19,542 nucleotides of DNA from JBEAOO01 sp041164825 (GCA_041164825.1 JBEAOO010000240.1:1-19542), one strand, 5' to 3'; numbered from the stretch's first letter, positions 7,573 to 15,364 are shown. Notes: generated from the letters alone by a model not told the origin. A program made the numbers and translations.

Positions 7573-9138
7573 ATGAACTTCACCCCCCTGATGCGCCAGT
7601 TCACCATCCGCACCCGCATGATCGGCGCCATCACCGTGGTGCTGGCGCTGCTGGTGCTGGTGGGAGGTGCGGGCACCTTTGGATTGGTGCGGCTGCAATC
7701 CCAAAACGATTCATTTGTGGGCAACGCCTTCGAGGCGGTGCGCTCGCTCTCGGGCCTCAAGAGCAGCCTGGGCCAGACCCGGCGCGCTGAGGCCGACATG
7801 GTGATCCAGTACGAGAAGCCGGTGAAGATCAACGAGGCGCACGACCTGCTGCAGGCCTCACTGACGACGCTGGAAAAACAGGTCGATACCCTGCTGACCG
7901 TGGCCACCGAAGACAACCAGCCCATGTTGGCATCGATGAAAGAGCACATCGTCAACTACAAAAAGGCGGTCGAGCCGGTCTACAAACAGCTGATGGCCAA
8001 TGGCTACGACTCGGCCACGGCGGCCAATTTCATGCTCGGCAACGCACAAGACTCGTTCCGCGCGATCGAGAAACAAGTGACGCTGCTCGAAGCCCTGGTG
8101 CAAGACGAGGTGGAAGCGGCCAAGGCCCAGGGCAAAGCCACCTACACCCAAACCATGGTCGCCTTCGGCATTGCCGTGGTGCTGGCGGTGGTGATCGTGA
8201 TCCCCTCCACCTTGCTCAACATGGCCAGCATCTGCGGGCCCATTGACGAAGCGCGTGCGCTGGCCAGCGCCATCGCCACGGGTGACCTGACGCAATCGGT
8301 CAACACCGCCGGCAACGACGAAGCCACCGACTTGTTGACGCAACTGCAAGGCATGCAGACCTCGCTGCGCGAGATGGTGGGCGAGGTGCAGTCGTCGACC
8401 GACAGCATCACCACGTCGAGCCAAGAGATCGCCTCGGGCAACCAAGACCTGAGCCAACGCACCGAAATCACCGCCTCCAACCTGCAGCAAACCAGCAGCT
8501 CGATGGAGCAGCTCACCGGCACGGTGCGCCAGTCGGCCGACTCGGCGCGCCAGGCCAACCAGCTGGCCAGCTCGGCCGCCGATGTGGCGCAGCGCGGTGG
8601 CGCCGTGGTGGCGCAGGTGGTGACCACCATGCAAGAGATCAACACCAGCAGCCGCAAGATCGCCGACATCATTGGCGTGATCGACGGCATTGCCTTCCAG
8701 ACCAACATCTTGGCGCTGAACGCCGCGGTGGAAGCCGCCCGCGCGGGCGAGCAAGGCCGCGGTTTTGCGGTGGTGGCCGGTGAAGTGCGCAGCCTGGCCG
8801 GCCGCAGCGCCGAAGCCGCGCGCGAAATCAAAAGCCTCATTGGTGCCAGCGTGGAACGCGTGGATGCCGGCACCAAGCTGGTGGGCGACGCGGGCCACAC
8901 CATGACCGAGATCGTCGGCTCGGTGCAGCGCGTGAGCGACATCATTGGCGAGATCACGGCCGCTGCCGGAGAACAAAGTGATGGCATCGGCCAGGTCAAC
9001 ACCGCGGTGACGCAGCTCGACCAAATGACCCAACAAAACGCCGCGCTGGTGGAACAAAGCGCGGCCGCGGCCGAGAGCCTGAAGGACCAGGCCCAGCGCC
9101 TGTCGCAGGTGATCGCCCGCTTCCGCTTGCAAGGCTGA
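7573..9138 (+). CDS. Methyl-accepting chemotaxis protein 2
   Basis: Chemoreceptor of 521 residues. TM1 about 16-38, periplasmic ligand domain about 39-193 predicted all-helical (4HB-MCP-like, many Glu/Lys/Gln heptads), TM2 about 194-215, HAMP to about 268 (ATGDLTQSVNTAGNDEATDLL), then the signalling coiled coil with the tip near D371. It ends directly after the coiled coil (ARFRLQG) with no docking pentapeptide. AAGGAG at 7558-7563 gives a strong ribosome site 9 bases from the ATG. The cytoplasmic part is nearly identical in DNA to MCP1 and MCP3, while the sensory part is not related at sequence level, so the gene looks like a modular swap of sensor domains. Confidence 0.94.
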   Translation: MNFTPLMRQFTIRTRMIGAITVVLALLVLVGGAGTFGLVRLQSQNDSFVGNAFEAVRSLSGLKSSLGQTRRAEADMVIQYEKPVKINEAHDLLQASLTTLEKQVDTLLTVATEDNQPMLASMKEHIVNYKKAVEPVYKQLMANGYDSATAANFMLGNAQDSFRAIEKQVTLLEALVQDEVEAAKAQGKATYTQTMVAFGIAVVLAVVIVIPSTLLNMASICGPIDEARALASAIATGDLTQSVNTAGNDEATDLLTQLQGMQTSLREMVGEVQSSTDSITTSSQEIASGNQDLSQRTEITASNLQQTSSSMEQLTGTVRQSADSARQANQLASSAADVAQRGGAVVAQVVTTMQEINTSSRKIADIIGVIDGIAFQTNILALNAAVEAARAGEQGRGFAVVAGEVRSLAGRSAEAAREIKSLIGASVERVDAGTKLVGDAGHTMTEIVGSVQRVSDIIGEITAAAGEQSDGIGQVNTAVTQLDQMTQQNAALVEQSAAAAESLKDQAQRLSQVIARFRLQG

Positions 9139-9230
9139 AACGCCCCGCCACAAGCCGCCATAAGCCGCCGCCCACTGTGGACGGCACCTCCCAACGCGCC
9201 ACTGAGCGCACCGTCCGAAAGGCCCTTGCC

Positions 9231-9710
9231 ATGACCCCCGTCCTGATCCGCAGCGCCCGCGCTGCCGCCCTCGCCACCCTCGCCGCCCTGGCGCTCTCCG
9301 GCCCCGCCGCGCACGCGGCCGACGGCGGTGCCAGCGAAGCCGATGCCAGCGCCATGGTCAAAAAAGGCGTGGCCTTCATCAAGACCAACGGCAAGGACAA
9401 GGGCTATGCCGAATTCACCAACAAGACCAGCCCTTTCCACCAGCAAGACCTGTATCTCGTGGTCTACGGCCTGGACGGCACAGTGCACGCCCACGGTGCG
9501 AACGAAAAAATGGTGGGCAAGAACTTGATTGAGTTGAAGGACGTGGACGGCAAGGCCTTTGTGCGCGAGCGCGTGGAGATGGCCAAGTCCAAACCCACCT
9601 TCTGGCAGGACTACAAGTTCACCAACCCTGAGACCAAGAAGATCGAGCCCAAGAGCATGTACTGCGAAAAGCTGGACGACACCGTCGTCTGCGGCGGCAT
9701 CTACAAATGA
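9231..9710 (+). CDS. Secreted single-Cache-domain protein
   Basis: A 159-residue protein with a signal peptide (Arg-rich start, hydrophobic Ala/Leu core at about 11-24, AHA cleavage motif ending at A29). The mature part of about 130 residues looks like a single Cache_2-type sensor fold: a long N-terminal helix, YAEFTN, DLYLVVYGLDGTVHAHGANEKMVGKNL, a segment around FVRERVEMAK and a C-terminal beta region. Two Cys near the end (MYCEK, VVCGG) could form a disulfide. No TM anchor or signalling domain follows, so it should be free in the periplasm. Located inside the receptor operon between MCP2 and MCP3, it may be a ligand-capturing partner for a receptor or a modulator of sensing. Start chosen at 9231 because it begins the signal peptide and follows GAAAGG; an upstream ATG at 9177 would bury the signal peptide. 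Confidence 0.85.
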   Translation: MTPVLIRSARAAALATLAALALSGPAAHAADGGASEADASAMVKKGVAFIKTNGKDKGYAEFTNKTSPFHQQDLYLVVYGLDGTVHAHGANEKMVGKNLIELKDVDGKAFVRERVEMAKSKPTFWQDYKFTNPETKKIEPKSMYCEKLDDTVVCGGIYK

Positions 9711-9790
9711 CCTCCCGGGTGTGCCTCGGCGCCACCCGGCGTTGAACGCATCCCCGCCCCACCCCAGCCCCCAACGCCTGCGCCCCCGCC

Positions 9791-11332
9791 ATGAAACTCG
9801 GAACCAAACTCCTGGCAGCACCGCTGCTCACGGGCCTCGTGGCATTTGGTGCGGGGCAGTTCAATGCCGTGCTGATGTCGAGCGCGGCCGATGACAACCA
9901 TCACGCCTACAAAGCCAACTTCGAGGGCTATCAGGCGGTGAGTGGCACCCAGAAAAAATTCAGTGAGCTGCATGCCGGCGTGTACCGCTCGGTGGCGCTC
10001 ATCGCCTCGCTCGACGAGCCCAAAATCAAGGCCTACCGGGCCGACCTGGCTCGCCAGCTCGACGACGTGAAAACCGTGATCGGCTCGGCCGTGGGCAGCC
10101 TGGGCAACGACGCCGAGGTGGCGGCCCAGGTGGCCAAGGCCGGGCAACTGATCGACAAGTACAAGGGCCAGGCCGACTCGGCCGTGGATCTGGCCTCGGT
10201 CGACCCCAACACCGGCGTGGCCGCCATGCAAAGCGCCGACACCACGTTTGCCGAAACCGCGCAGGCGCTGGGCGCGATCTCGACCCGCTTGAACGCCTTG
10301 TCGAGCGCCACCATTGACGACTCGGCCACGCGCTCGCAGCGCATTGCCCTGCTGCTGGGCGGCTTCGGCCTGCTCGCCACGGCGGCGGTGGTGGCCCTGT
10401 CGTGGAAACTCCAGCGCCGCCTGGTGGCCGACCTGCGCCATGCCGCCTCGGTGGCCAGCGAAGTGGCGGCCGGCAACCTGATGCTGAGCACCACCACCGA
10501 ACGCCAAGACGAAGTGGGCGACCTGCTGCGCGCCCTGGGCGGCATGCAAGACGCACTGCGCCACCTGGTGAGTCAGGTGCGCCAAGCCACCGACAGCATC
10601 GGCACCGCCAGCGCCGAGATCGCCACCGGCAACACCGATTTGTCGATGCGCACCGAACAAACCGCCTCCAACCTGCAACAAACCGCCAGCTCCATGGAGG
10701 AGCTCACCGGCGCGGTCAACCAGTCGGCCGATGCGGCGCGCCAGGCCAACCAGCTGGCCAGCTCGGCCGCCGATGTGGCGCAGCGCGGGGGTGCGGTGGT
10801 GGCCCAGGTGGTCACCACGATGAACGACATCAACACCAGCAGCCGCAAGATCTCCGACATCATTGGCGTGATCGACGGCATTGCCTTCCAGACCAACATC
10901 CTGGCGCTGAACGCGGCGGTGGAAGCCGCCCGCGCGGGAGAGCAAGGCCGCGGTTTTGCGGTGGTGGCCGGTGAAGTGCGCAGCCTGGCCGGCCGCAGTG
11001 CCGAAGCCGCGCGCGAGATCAAAAGCCTCATTGGCGCCAGCGTGGAGCGCGTGGACGCCGGCACCAAGCTGGTGGGCGACGCGGGTCACACCATGACCGA
11101 GATCGTCAACTCGGTGCAGCGTGTGAGCGACATCATTGCCGAGATCACCACCGCCGCGGGCGAGCAGAGCCAGGGCATCGGCCAAGTGAATGCGGCGGTG
11201 ACCCAGCTCGACCAAATGACCCAACAAAACGCCGCGCTGGTGGAACAAAGCGCGGCCGCGGCCGAGAGCCTGAAAGACCAGGCCCAGAGCCTGTCGCAGG
11301 TGATCGCCCGCTTCCGCTTGCAAGACCACTGA
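9791..11332 (+). CDS. Methyl-accepting chemotaxis protein 3
   Basis: Chemoreceptor of 513 residues. TM1 about 5-30, periplasmic helical ligand domain about 31-184, TM2 about 185-205, HAMP-like segment about 206-260 (VAAGNLMLSTTTERQDEVGDLL), signalling coiled coil with tip near D362. Ends RFRLQDH, without a docking pentapeptide. It starts 80 bases after the secreted Cache gene, so the two are probably co-transcribed and could be functional partners. No clear Shine-Dalgarno is visible before the ATG. The signalling segment is nearly identical in DNA to those of MCP1 and MCP2, and its last 100 bases are nearly identical to the MCP2 3' end. Confidence 0.94.
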   Translation: MKLGTKLLAAPLLTGLVAFGAGQFNAVLMSSAADDNHHAYKANFEGYQAVSGTQKKFSELHAGVYRSVALIASLDEPKIKAYRADLARQLDDVKTVIGSAVGSLGNDAEVAAQVAKAGQLIDKYKGQADSAVDLASVDPNTGVAAMQSADTTFAETAQALGAISTRLNALSSATIDDSATRSQRIALLLGGFGLLATAAVVALSWKLQRRLVADLRHAASVASEVAAGNLMLSTTTERQDEVGDLLRALGGMQDALRHLVSQVRQATDSIGTASAEIATGNTDLSMRTEQTASNLQQTASSMEELTGAVNQSADAARQANQLASSAADVAQRGGAVVAQVVTTMNDINTSSRKISDIIGVIDGIAFQTNILALNAAVEAARAGEQGRGFAVVAGEVRSLAGRSAEAAREIKSLIGASVERVDAGTKLVGDAGHTMTEIVNSVQRVSDIIAEITTAAGEQSQGIGQVNAAVTQLDQMTQQNAALVEQSAAAAESLKDQAQSLSQVIARFRLQDH

Positions 11333-11352
11333 AGCCACCCCCCCCACCAACA

Positions 11353-11375
11353 GCGCTGCTCGCCCCTGGCAGCGC
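11353..11375 (+). other. Hairpin in the 184-base gap between MCP3 and MCP4
   Basis: GCGCTGC (11353-11359) pairs perfectly with GCAGCGC (11369-11375) across a 9-base loop. No T-run follows, so it is at most a partial or rho-assisted terminator or an mRNA-stability element. The same gap also holds a 12-bp perfect palindrome CATCGGCCGATG at 11463-11474 and a tandem octamer ACATTGAG twice at 11492-11507 just before the MCP4 start. I see no convincing promoter in the gap. Confidence 0.45.
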
Positions 11376-11516
11376 CTCGGCGTCAGGGCCCAAATTTCGT
11401 CACGCTCCCGCCACGGGCATCACGGGGAGCGAGGGGAACATCGGGGCGCGCATGCTGCGCGACATCGGCCGATGGCTTGTGCCGCAATCGAACATTGAGA
11501 CATTGAGAAAGCAACC

Positions 11517-12941
11517 ATGACCGCAACCACACACATTCCTGCCAGCACGCAGAGCGTCAAGCTCGCTGCCACGGCCGACAACACCTTGCTGGGCTTCCTG
11601 GCCATCAGCGCGCTGGCCGCGGTGGCCATTGGCCAGCACTACGGCACGCTGGGCACAGCCGTGGTGGGCGCCGGGCTGTTGCTGGGCCTGGCTGGCGCCT
11701 TCGTGGCGGCAGCGCGCGGCAGCATGGCCTCGCGCCTGGTGATGGCGGTGGCCATGTCGGCCATGGTGGCACTGCACATCCAGCTGGGCCGTGGCACGGT
11801 CGAGTTCCACTTTGGCGTGTTCGTCACGCTGGCCTTGTTGCTGATCTACCGCGACTGGCGGCCGATCGTGATGTCGGCCACCGTGTTTGCCGTGCACCAC
11901 GTGGTCTTTGACCGCTTGCAGGCCGCAGGTTGGGGCGTGTATTGCACCCCCGAACCCGACTTCCTAAAGATCATGATGCACGCCGGTTATGTGGTGGTGC
12001 AGACCGGCCTGGAGGTGATGATTGCATTGCGCCTGGCCGCCGTGACCCGCCAAGGCGAAGAGCTGCTGCAACTGGTGGAGCGGCTCACCGCCGATGGCCG
12101 CATCAACCTCGACCTGCGCGACATCGCCGTCAGCAGCAGCACCGCCCGCGCCTTGCTCAGCGGCATTGAGGCCGTGCGCTCCGCCATGGCCGATGTGCGC
12201 GACACCGCGCAGAGCGTGACCGTGGCCAGCACCGAAGTGGCCACCGGCAGCCTCGACCTGAGCCAGCGCACCGAGCACACGGCCAGCAACCTGCAACAAG
12301 CCGCAGCCTCCATGGAGCAGCTCACCGCCACCGTCAAAAATTCGGCCGACGCGGCCCGTCAGGCCAACCAGCTCGCCGCCTCGGCGGCCGATGTGGCCTC
12401 GCGCGGCGGCACCGTGGTGTCGCAGGTGGTGAGCACCATGACCGAGATCCAGACCAGCTCGCGCAAGATCGCCGACATCATTGGCACCATTGACGGCATC
12501 GCGTTTCAAACCAATATCCTGGCGCTGAACGCCGCCGTGGAAGCCGCCCGCGCGGGCGAACAAGGCCGCGGTTTTGCGGTGGTGGCCAGCGAAGTGCGCA
12601 GCCTGGCCGGGCGCAGTGCCGAGGCGGCACGCGAGATCAAGAGCCTGATTGGGGCCAGCGTGGAGCGCGTGGACGCCGGCTCGCGCCTGGTGGCCGATGC
12701 CGGCGCCACCATGACCGAAATCGTGGGCTCGGTGCAGCGCGTGTCCGACATCATTGGCGAGATCACCGCAGCCACCACCGAGCAGAGCGCCGGCATCAGC
12801 CTGGTCAACGACGCGGTGAACGAGCTCGACCACATGACGCAGCAAAACGCGGCGCTGGTGGAGGAGTCGTCGGCCGCCGCCGAATCACTGAAGGACCAGG
12901 CCCACCACATCAACGAGGTGGTGGCCGGCTTCCGGCTTTGA
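11517..12941 (+). CDS. Methyl-accepting chemotaxis protein 4 with multi-spanning membrane sensor
   Basis: Chemoreceptor of 474 residues with no periplasmic domain. About six membrane segments lie in the first 172 residues (roughly 24-43, 46-66, 73-91, 97-112, 115-131, 149-172). They hold a conserved-looking set of polar residues: H87, E96 and H98 (GRGTVEFHFGVF), Y111-R-D-W114, and H127-H128 (FAVHHVVFD). I recognise this pattern from membrane sensor modules of betaproteobacterial receptors and other signalling proteins but know no established name or ligand. No HAMP is recognisable: a short linker (LVERLTADGRINLDLRDIAV) joins directly to the signalling coiled coil, with tip near D326. It ends VVAGFRL with no docking motif. 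The Shine-Dalgarno is weak (GAGAAA). The signalling DNA is more diverged from MCP1-3 than those are from each other. Confidence 0.92.
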   Translation: MTATTHIPASTQSVKLAATADNTLLGFLAISALAAVAIGQHYGTLGTAVVGAGLLLGLAGAFVAAARGSMASRLVMAVAMSAMVALHIQLGRGTVEFHFGVFVTLALLLIYRDWRPIVMSATVFAVHHVVFDRLQAAGWGVYCTPEPDFLKIMMHAGYVVVQTGLEVMIALRLAAVTRQGEELLQLVERLTADGRINLDLRDIAVSSSTARALLSGIEAVRSAMADVRDTAQSVTVASTEVATGSLDLSQRTEHTASNLQQAAASMEQLTATVKNSADAARQANQLAASAADVASRGGTVVSQVVSTMTEIQTSSRKIADIIGTIDGIAFQTNILALNAAVEAARAGEQGRGFAVVASEVRSLAGRSAEAAREIKSLIGASVERVDAGSRLVADAGATMTEIVGSVQRVSDIIGEITAATTEQSAGISLVNDAVNELDHMTQQNAALVEESSAAAESLKDQAHHINEVVAGFRL

Positions 12942-12983
12942 GGCACAGCCCGCACGCTTCTTCACCCTGGAGCCACCGCGCCC

Positions 12984-14420
12984 ATGACACTCCGCCTCAC
13001 CGGCCGCCTCTGGGCGCCCACGCTGTTGCAACTCGTGATCATGGCCATCGTGGCTGTGGTCGCTGCCGCCCGCACGCATGAGTTGATCGAGCAGGCCGGG
13101 CGCGCACAACGTGCGCAGCAAGCCCGCCTGGCCACCGTCTACCAGTGGGAGGGGGCGCTGGAGGCGCAAGCCCTGCGCCTGGCCGCCGGCCCCGAGAGCG
13201 CCGGCCTGGCGCAGGGCAACGAGCGCCTGCACGCGCTGCACCAGCGCATGACCGAGCTGGTGGACAACGCTGAAGAAAAAAGCCTGCTGGCGCCACTGGC
13301 TCAAGCCGTGAGCCAGGTGGACACCCTGCCGGTCGCCCGCCAAGCGCTGAGCGCGCTGGTGAAGGAGGAAGAAAAGCTGGCCGAAGCACTGCACCAGCGC
13401 ACCAGCGCCGAGCGCATGCGCACGGTGTGGCTGGTGATCGGCGTGATGGTGCTGATCGCCATCGGGCAATCCATCTCATCGGCGTTTCTGGTGCGCACCA
13501 TTTGCCGGCCGTTGGCGCTGCTGGCGACGGTGTCCAAGCGCATCGGTGAAGGCGACCTGACGGTGGAATGCGACACCTCACGCGAGGACGAAATTGGCGA
13601 CGTGATGCGCTCGGTGCAAACCATGCGCGACGACCTGCGCCACATCGTCGGCCAGGTGCAGCACTCGGTGGACAGCATCCACGTGGCCAGCACCGAAGTC
13701 TCCAGCGGCAACCTCGACCTGAGCCAGCGCACCGAACACGCGGCCAGCAACCTGCAGCGCACCGCGGCGGGCATGCAGGAGTTGTCCACAGCCATGCAGC
13801 ACAGCGCCAGCGCCGCCACCCAAGCCCATGTGCTGGCCAACACGGCCAAAGACGTGGCCCAACGCGGCGGCGATGCGATGAACCAGGTGGTCAGCACCAT
13901 GGGCCAGATCACCGCCGACTCGCACAAGATCACCGACATCATCGGCACCATCGATGGCATTGCGTTTCAGACCAACATCTTGGCGCTGAACGCGGCCGTG
14001 GAAGCCGCCCGTGCGGGCGAACAAGGGCGCGGCTTTGCGGTGGTGGCGAGCGAGGTGCGCAGCCTGGCCGGCCGCTCCGCCGCCGCAGCACGCGAGATCA
14101 AATCGCTGATCAGCGCCAGCAGCGAGCGGGTGGACGCGGGCTCGCGCCTGGTGAGCCAAGCGGGCGAAACCATGGCGCAAATCGTGGGCTCGGTGCAAAA
14201 GGTGTCGGACATCATTGGCGACATCACCGCCGCCACGCAGGAGCAAAGCAGCGGCATTGGCCAGGTGAACGCGGCCGTGGGCGAGCTGGATCAGATGACG
14301 CAGCAAAACGCCGCGCTGGTGGAGCAATCGTCGGCCGCCGCCGAATCGCTGAAGGACCAAGCGCAGCAGCTCACCGAGGTGGTGGGCGCGTTTCGGCTGG
14401 GCAGCGCCACGCAGCGCTGA
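12984..14420 (+). CDS. Methyl-accepting chemotaxis protein 5, last gene of the operon
   Basis: Chemoreceptor of 478 residues. TM1 about 11-29, a short periplasmic helical domain of about 118 residues (30-147), TM2 about 148-168, HAMP about 170-222 (KRIGEGDLTVECDTSREDEIGDVM), signalling coiled coil with tip near D324. The ligand domain is shorter than the usual 150-residue four-helix bundle, so it may be a reduced bundle. The signalling domain is the most diverged of the five; for example SADSARQANQLASSAADVA in MCP1 is SASAATQAHVLANTAKDVA here. It ends GAFRLGSATQR, with no docking pentapeptide. TGGAG (12968-12972) precedes the ATG by 11 bases; the gap to MCP4 is 42 bases. The operon terminator follows. 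Confidence 0.94.
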   Translation: MTLRLTGRLWAPTLLQLVIMAIVAVVAAARTHELIEQAGRAQRAQQARLATVYQWEGALEAQALRLAAGPESAGLAQGNERLHALHQRMTELVDNAEEKSLLAPLAQAVSQVDTLPVARQALSALVKEEEKLAEALHQRTSAERMRTVWLVIGVMVLIAIGQSISSAFLVRTICRPLALLATVSKRIGEGDLTVECDTSREDEIGDVMRSVQTMRDDLRHIVGQVQHSVDSIHVASTEVSSGNLDLSQRTEHAASNLQRTAAGMQELSTAMQHSASAATQAHVLANTAKDVAQRGGDAMNQVVSTMGQITADSHKITDIIGTIDGIAFQTNILALNAAVEAARAGEQGRGFAVVASEVRSLAGRSAAAAREIKSLISASSERVDAGSRLVSQAGETMAQIVGSVQKVSDIIGDITAATQEQSSGIGQVNAAVGELDQMTQQNAALVEQSSAAAESLKDQAQQLTEVVGAFRLGSATQR

Positions 14421-14430
14421 TCACCGGCTG

Positions 14431-14460
14431 CCCGGTCGCTGCCGATCGCTGCCAGTCGCT
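14431..14460. repeat. Three tandem 10-bp repeats before the operon terminator
   Basis: Three consecutive decamers of the form nCCnnTCGCT (14431-14440, 14441-14450, 14451-14460) lie between the MCP5 stop and the terminator hairpin. No function is evident. Confidence 0.6.
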
Positions 14461-14464
14461 ACCG

Positions 14465-14492
14465 AGCCAGGCTGACGCAGCCTGGCTTTTTT
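14465..14492 (+). terminator. Rho-independent terminator of the chemotaxis operon
   Basis: Perfect 9-bp stem AGCCAGGCT (14465-14473) / AGCCTGGCT (14479-14487), loop GACGC, ending in a run of six T (14487-14492). It ends the plus-strand operon. Read from the minus strand the hairpin has no T-run after it, so it is a weak terminator at best for the convergent exporter gene. Confidence 0.92.
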
Positions 14493-14514
14493 CATGGGCA
14501 GCGCGCCATCGCGG

Positions 14515-15102
14515 TCAACCGGCCATGTGCCCCGGGTTGATCAGCAGCAGCACGCCCAGCACCACAAACACCACCGCCGCGATGGCGTGAACGAGCCGGT
14601 GCGGGATGCGGTCGGCCGCCTTGGCGCCGAGCAGCACCACCGGCACATTGGCGAGCATCAGGCCGAGCGTGGAGCCGGCCACCACCGAGACGATGTCGGC
14701 ATACCGCGCGGCCAGGGCCACGGTGGCGATTTGGGTTTTGTCGCCCATCTCGGCCAAAAAGAAGGCGATCACGGTGGTGCCAAACACGCCCCAGCGCGCG
14801 CCCGCGGCGCCCGCGCCGTCGTCGTCATCGAGCTTGTCGGGGATCAGCATCCACACCGCCATGGCGATGAACGAGGCGCCGAGCAACCAGCGCAGCGTGG
14901 TGGGGCTGAGCACCGTGGTGACCCAGGCGCCCACGGCACCGGCCAGCGCGTGGTTGACCAGCGTGGCCACGAGGATGCCGAGAATGATGGGCAGCGGCTT
15001 GCGGTAGCGCGCGGCCAGCATCAACGCCAGGAGTTGGGTTTTGTCGCCGATCTCGCCCAAGCCCACCACGCCGGTGGAGACGAGAAATGCTTCCATGATC
15101 AT
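14515..15102 (-). CDS. UPF0016/TMEM165 (GDT1) family manganese exporter
   Basis: Integral membrane protein of 195 residues with two homologous halves. Each begins with the family signature: E17-I-G-D-K-T-Q23 and E118-M-G-D-K-T-Q124. About six membrane segments, with a short acidic cytoplasmic loop in the middle (DKLDDDDG, about 89-96). The acidic signature residues form the cation site in this family, which includes the Mn2+ exporter MneA of Vibrio cholerae and eukaryotic Gdt1/TMEM165. A Mn2+ riboswitch just upstream supports Mn2+ efflux as its job. Start at 15102 (MIMEAF) is preferred over 15096 because a GGA lies 8 bases upstream; the open frame further upstream is riboswitch leader. It is convergent with the chemotaxis operon. 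Confidence 0.92.
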   Translation of the reverse strand: MIMEAFLVSTGVVGLGEIGDKTQLLALMLAARYRKPLPIILGILVATLVNHALAGAVGAWVTTVLSPTTLRWLLGASFIAMAVWMLIPDKLDDDDGAGAAGARWGVFGTTVIAFFLAEMGDKTQIATVALAARYADIVSVVAGSTLGLMLANVPVVLLGAKAADRIPHRLVHAIAAVVFVVLGVLLLINPGHMAG

Positions 15103-15117
15103 GATTGATGTCCAAAT

Positions 15118-15189
15118 GGGTCGGGCAGCGAGGTATGAACGCTTTGGCACCGCGCGACTGCCCAACCCGGGCCCGCACGGATGCCAAAG
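15118..15189 (-). promoter_or_regulatory. Expression platform with mutually exclusive pairings downstream of the Mn riboswitch
   Basis: In transcript order: A = CTTTGGCA (15189-15182, also the 3' side of the aptamer closing stem), B = GGGTTGGGCAG (15168-15158), A' = TGCCAAAG (15149-15142), B' = CTGCCCGACCC (15128-15118). A pairs perfectly with A' over 8 bp. B pairs with B' over 11 bp including one G-U. The two helices interleave, so as nested structures they exclude each other, and A-A' also competes with closing of the aptamer. B' ends 15 bases before the start codon and close to the weak GGA ribosome site. This suggests translational control, but which state is ON cannot be told from sequence alone. 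Confidence 0.6.
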
Positions 15190-15356
15190 GTCTCGCCCGA
15201 AGCGGTGTTGAATGGTGTGTGACCACCCACCGCGCCGGATGCGCCATGCCGCTCTGGTGACCGGCAAGTCTGTTGACGCATCCTCGTCTCAGTCAGCGCG
15301 TGCATCACTTGGATGACACGCTGAAGGAACGCAGGCTACTCCCCAATGGAATGGCA
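15182..15356 (-). ncRNA. yybP-ykoY manganese riboswitch
   Basis: The minus strand carries the family signatures in order: GGGGAGTAGCC (15344-15334), GTCAACAGACTTGCCGG (15277-15261) flanked by a GGATGC/GCATCC helix (15283-15278 with 15243-15238), and GCGAGACCTTTGG near 15198-15184. TGCCA (15356-15352) and TGGCA (15186-15182) can close the outer stem. This Mn2+-sensing class is known to control Mn2+ exporters such as MntP and UPF0016 proteins, which is exactly the downstream gene. Boundaries are approximate. Confidence 0.88.
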
Positions 15357-15358
15357 CC

Positions 15359-15364
15359 ATTGTA
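15359..15364 (-). promoter_or_regulatory. Possible -10 box for the riboswitch-exporter transcript
   Basis: TACAAT (minus strand) is 5/6 to the sigma-70 -10 consensus and would start the transcript a few bases before the riboswitch 5' stem. No good -35 box is found 16-18 bases upstream, so the call is tentative. Confidence 0.35.

Larger units (their letters stand above)
6107..8807 (+). repeat. Near-identical DNA inside the signalling domains of MCP1 and MCP2 (also MCP3)
   Basis: The 83 bases at 6107-6189 (MCP1) recur without change at 8725-8807 (MCP2), inside a longer region of about 400 bases (5930-6345, 8538-8953, 10738-11153) that differs only at scattered sites in MCP1, MCP2 and MCP3. Identity includes third codon positions, so it reflects recent duplication or gene conversion and not only protein conservation. 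The given span covers the first two copies and the DNA between them. Confidence 0.85.

Noticed and set aside
9177..9230. Upstream ATG giving a longer version of the secreted Cache protein
   Set aside because: It would add 18 charged residues ahead of a clear signal peptide; the ATG at 9231 has a plausible ribosome site and gives a standard export signal.
11353..11375. Hairpin after MCP3 as a rho-independent terminator splitting the operon
   Set aside because: A 7-bp stem without any T-run; the downstream gap also lacks a convincing promoter.
11463..11474. GCCGATGG within a palindrome upstream of MCP4 as a second sigma-28 -10 box
   Set aside because: Only 6 of 8 positions match and no TAAAGTTT-like box lies 11 bases upstream.
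5930..14300. Repeated blocks resembling a spaced repeat array
   Set aside because: Spacing is over 1 kb and the blocks lie in frame within receptor signalling domains, so this is gene paralogy and not a CRISPR.
15103..15267. In-frame N-terminal extension of the Mn exporter
   Set aside because: The frame is open, but the DNA is the riboswitch and its expression platform; UPF0016 proteins begin close to the first EIGDKTQ motif.
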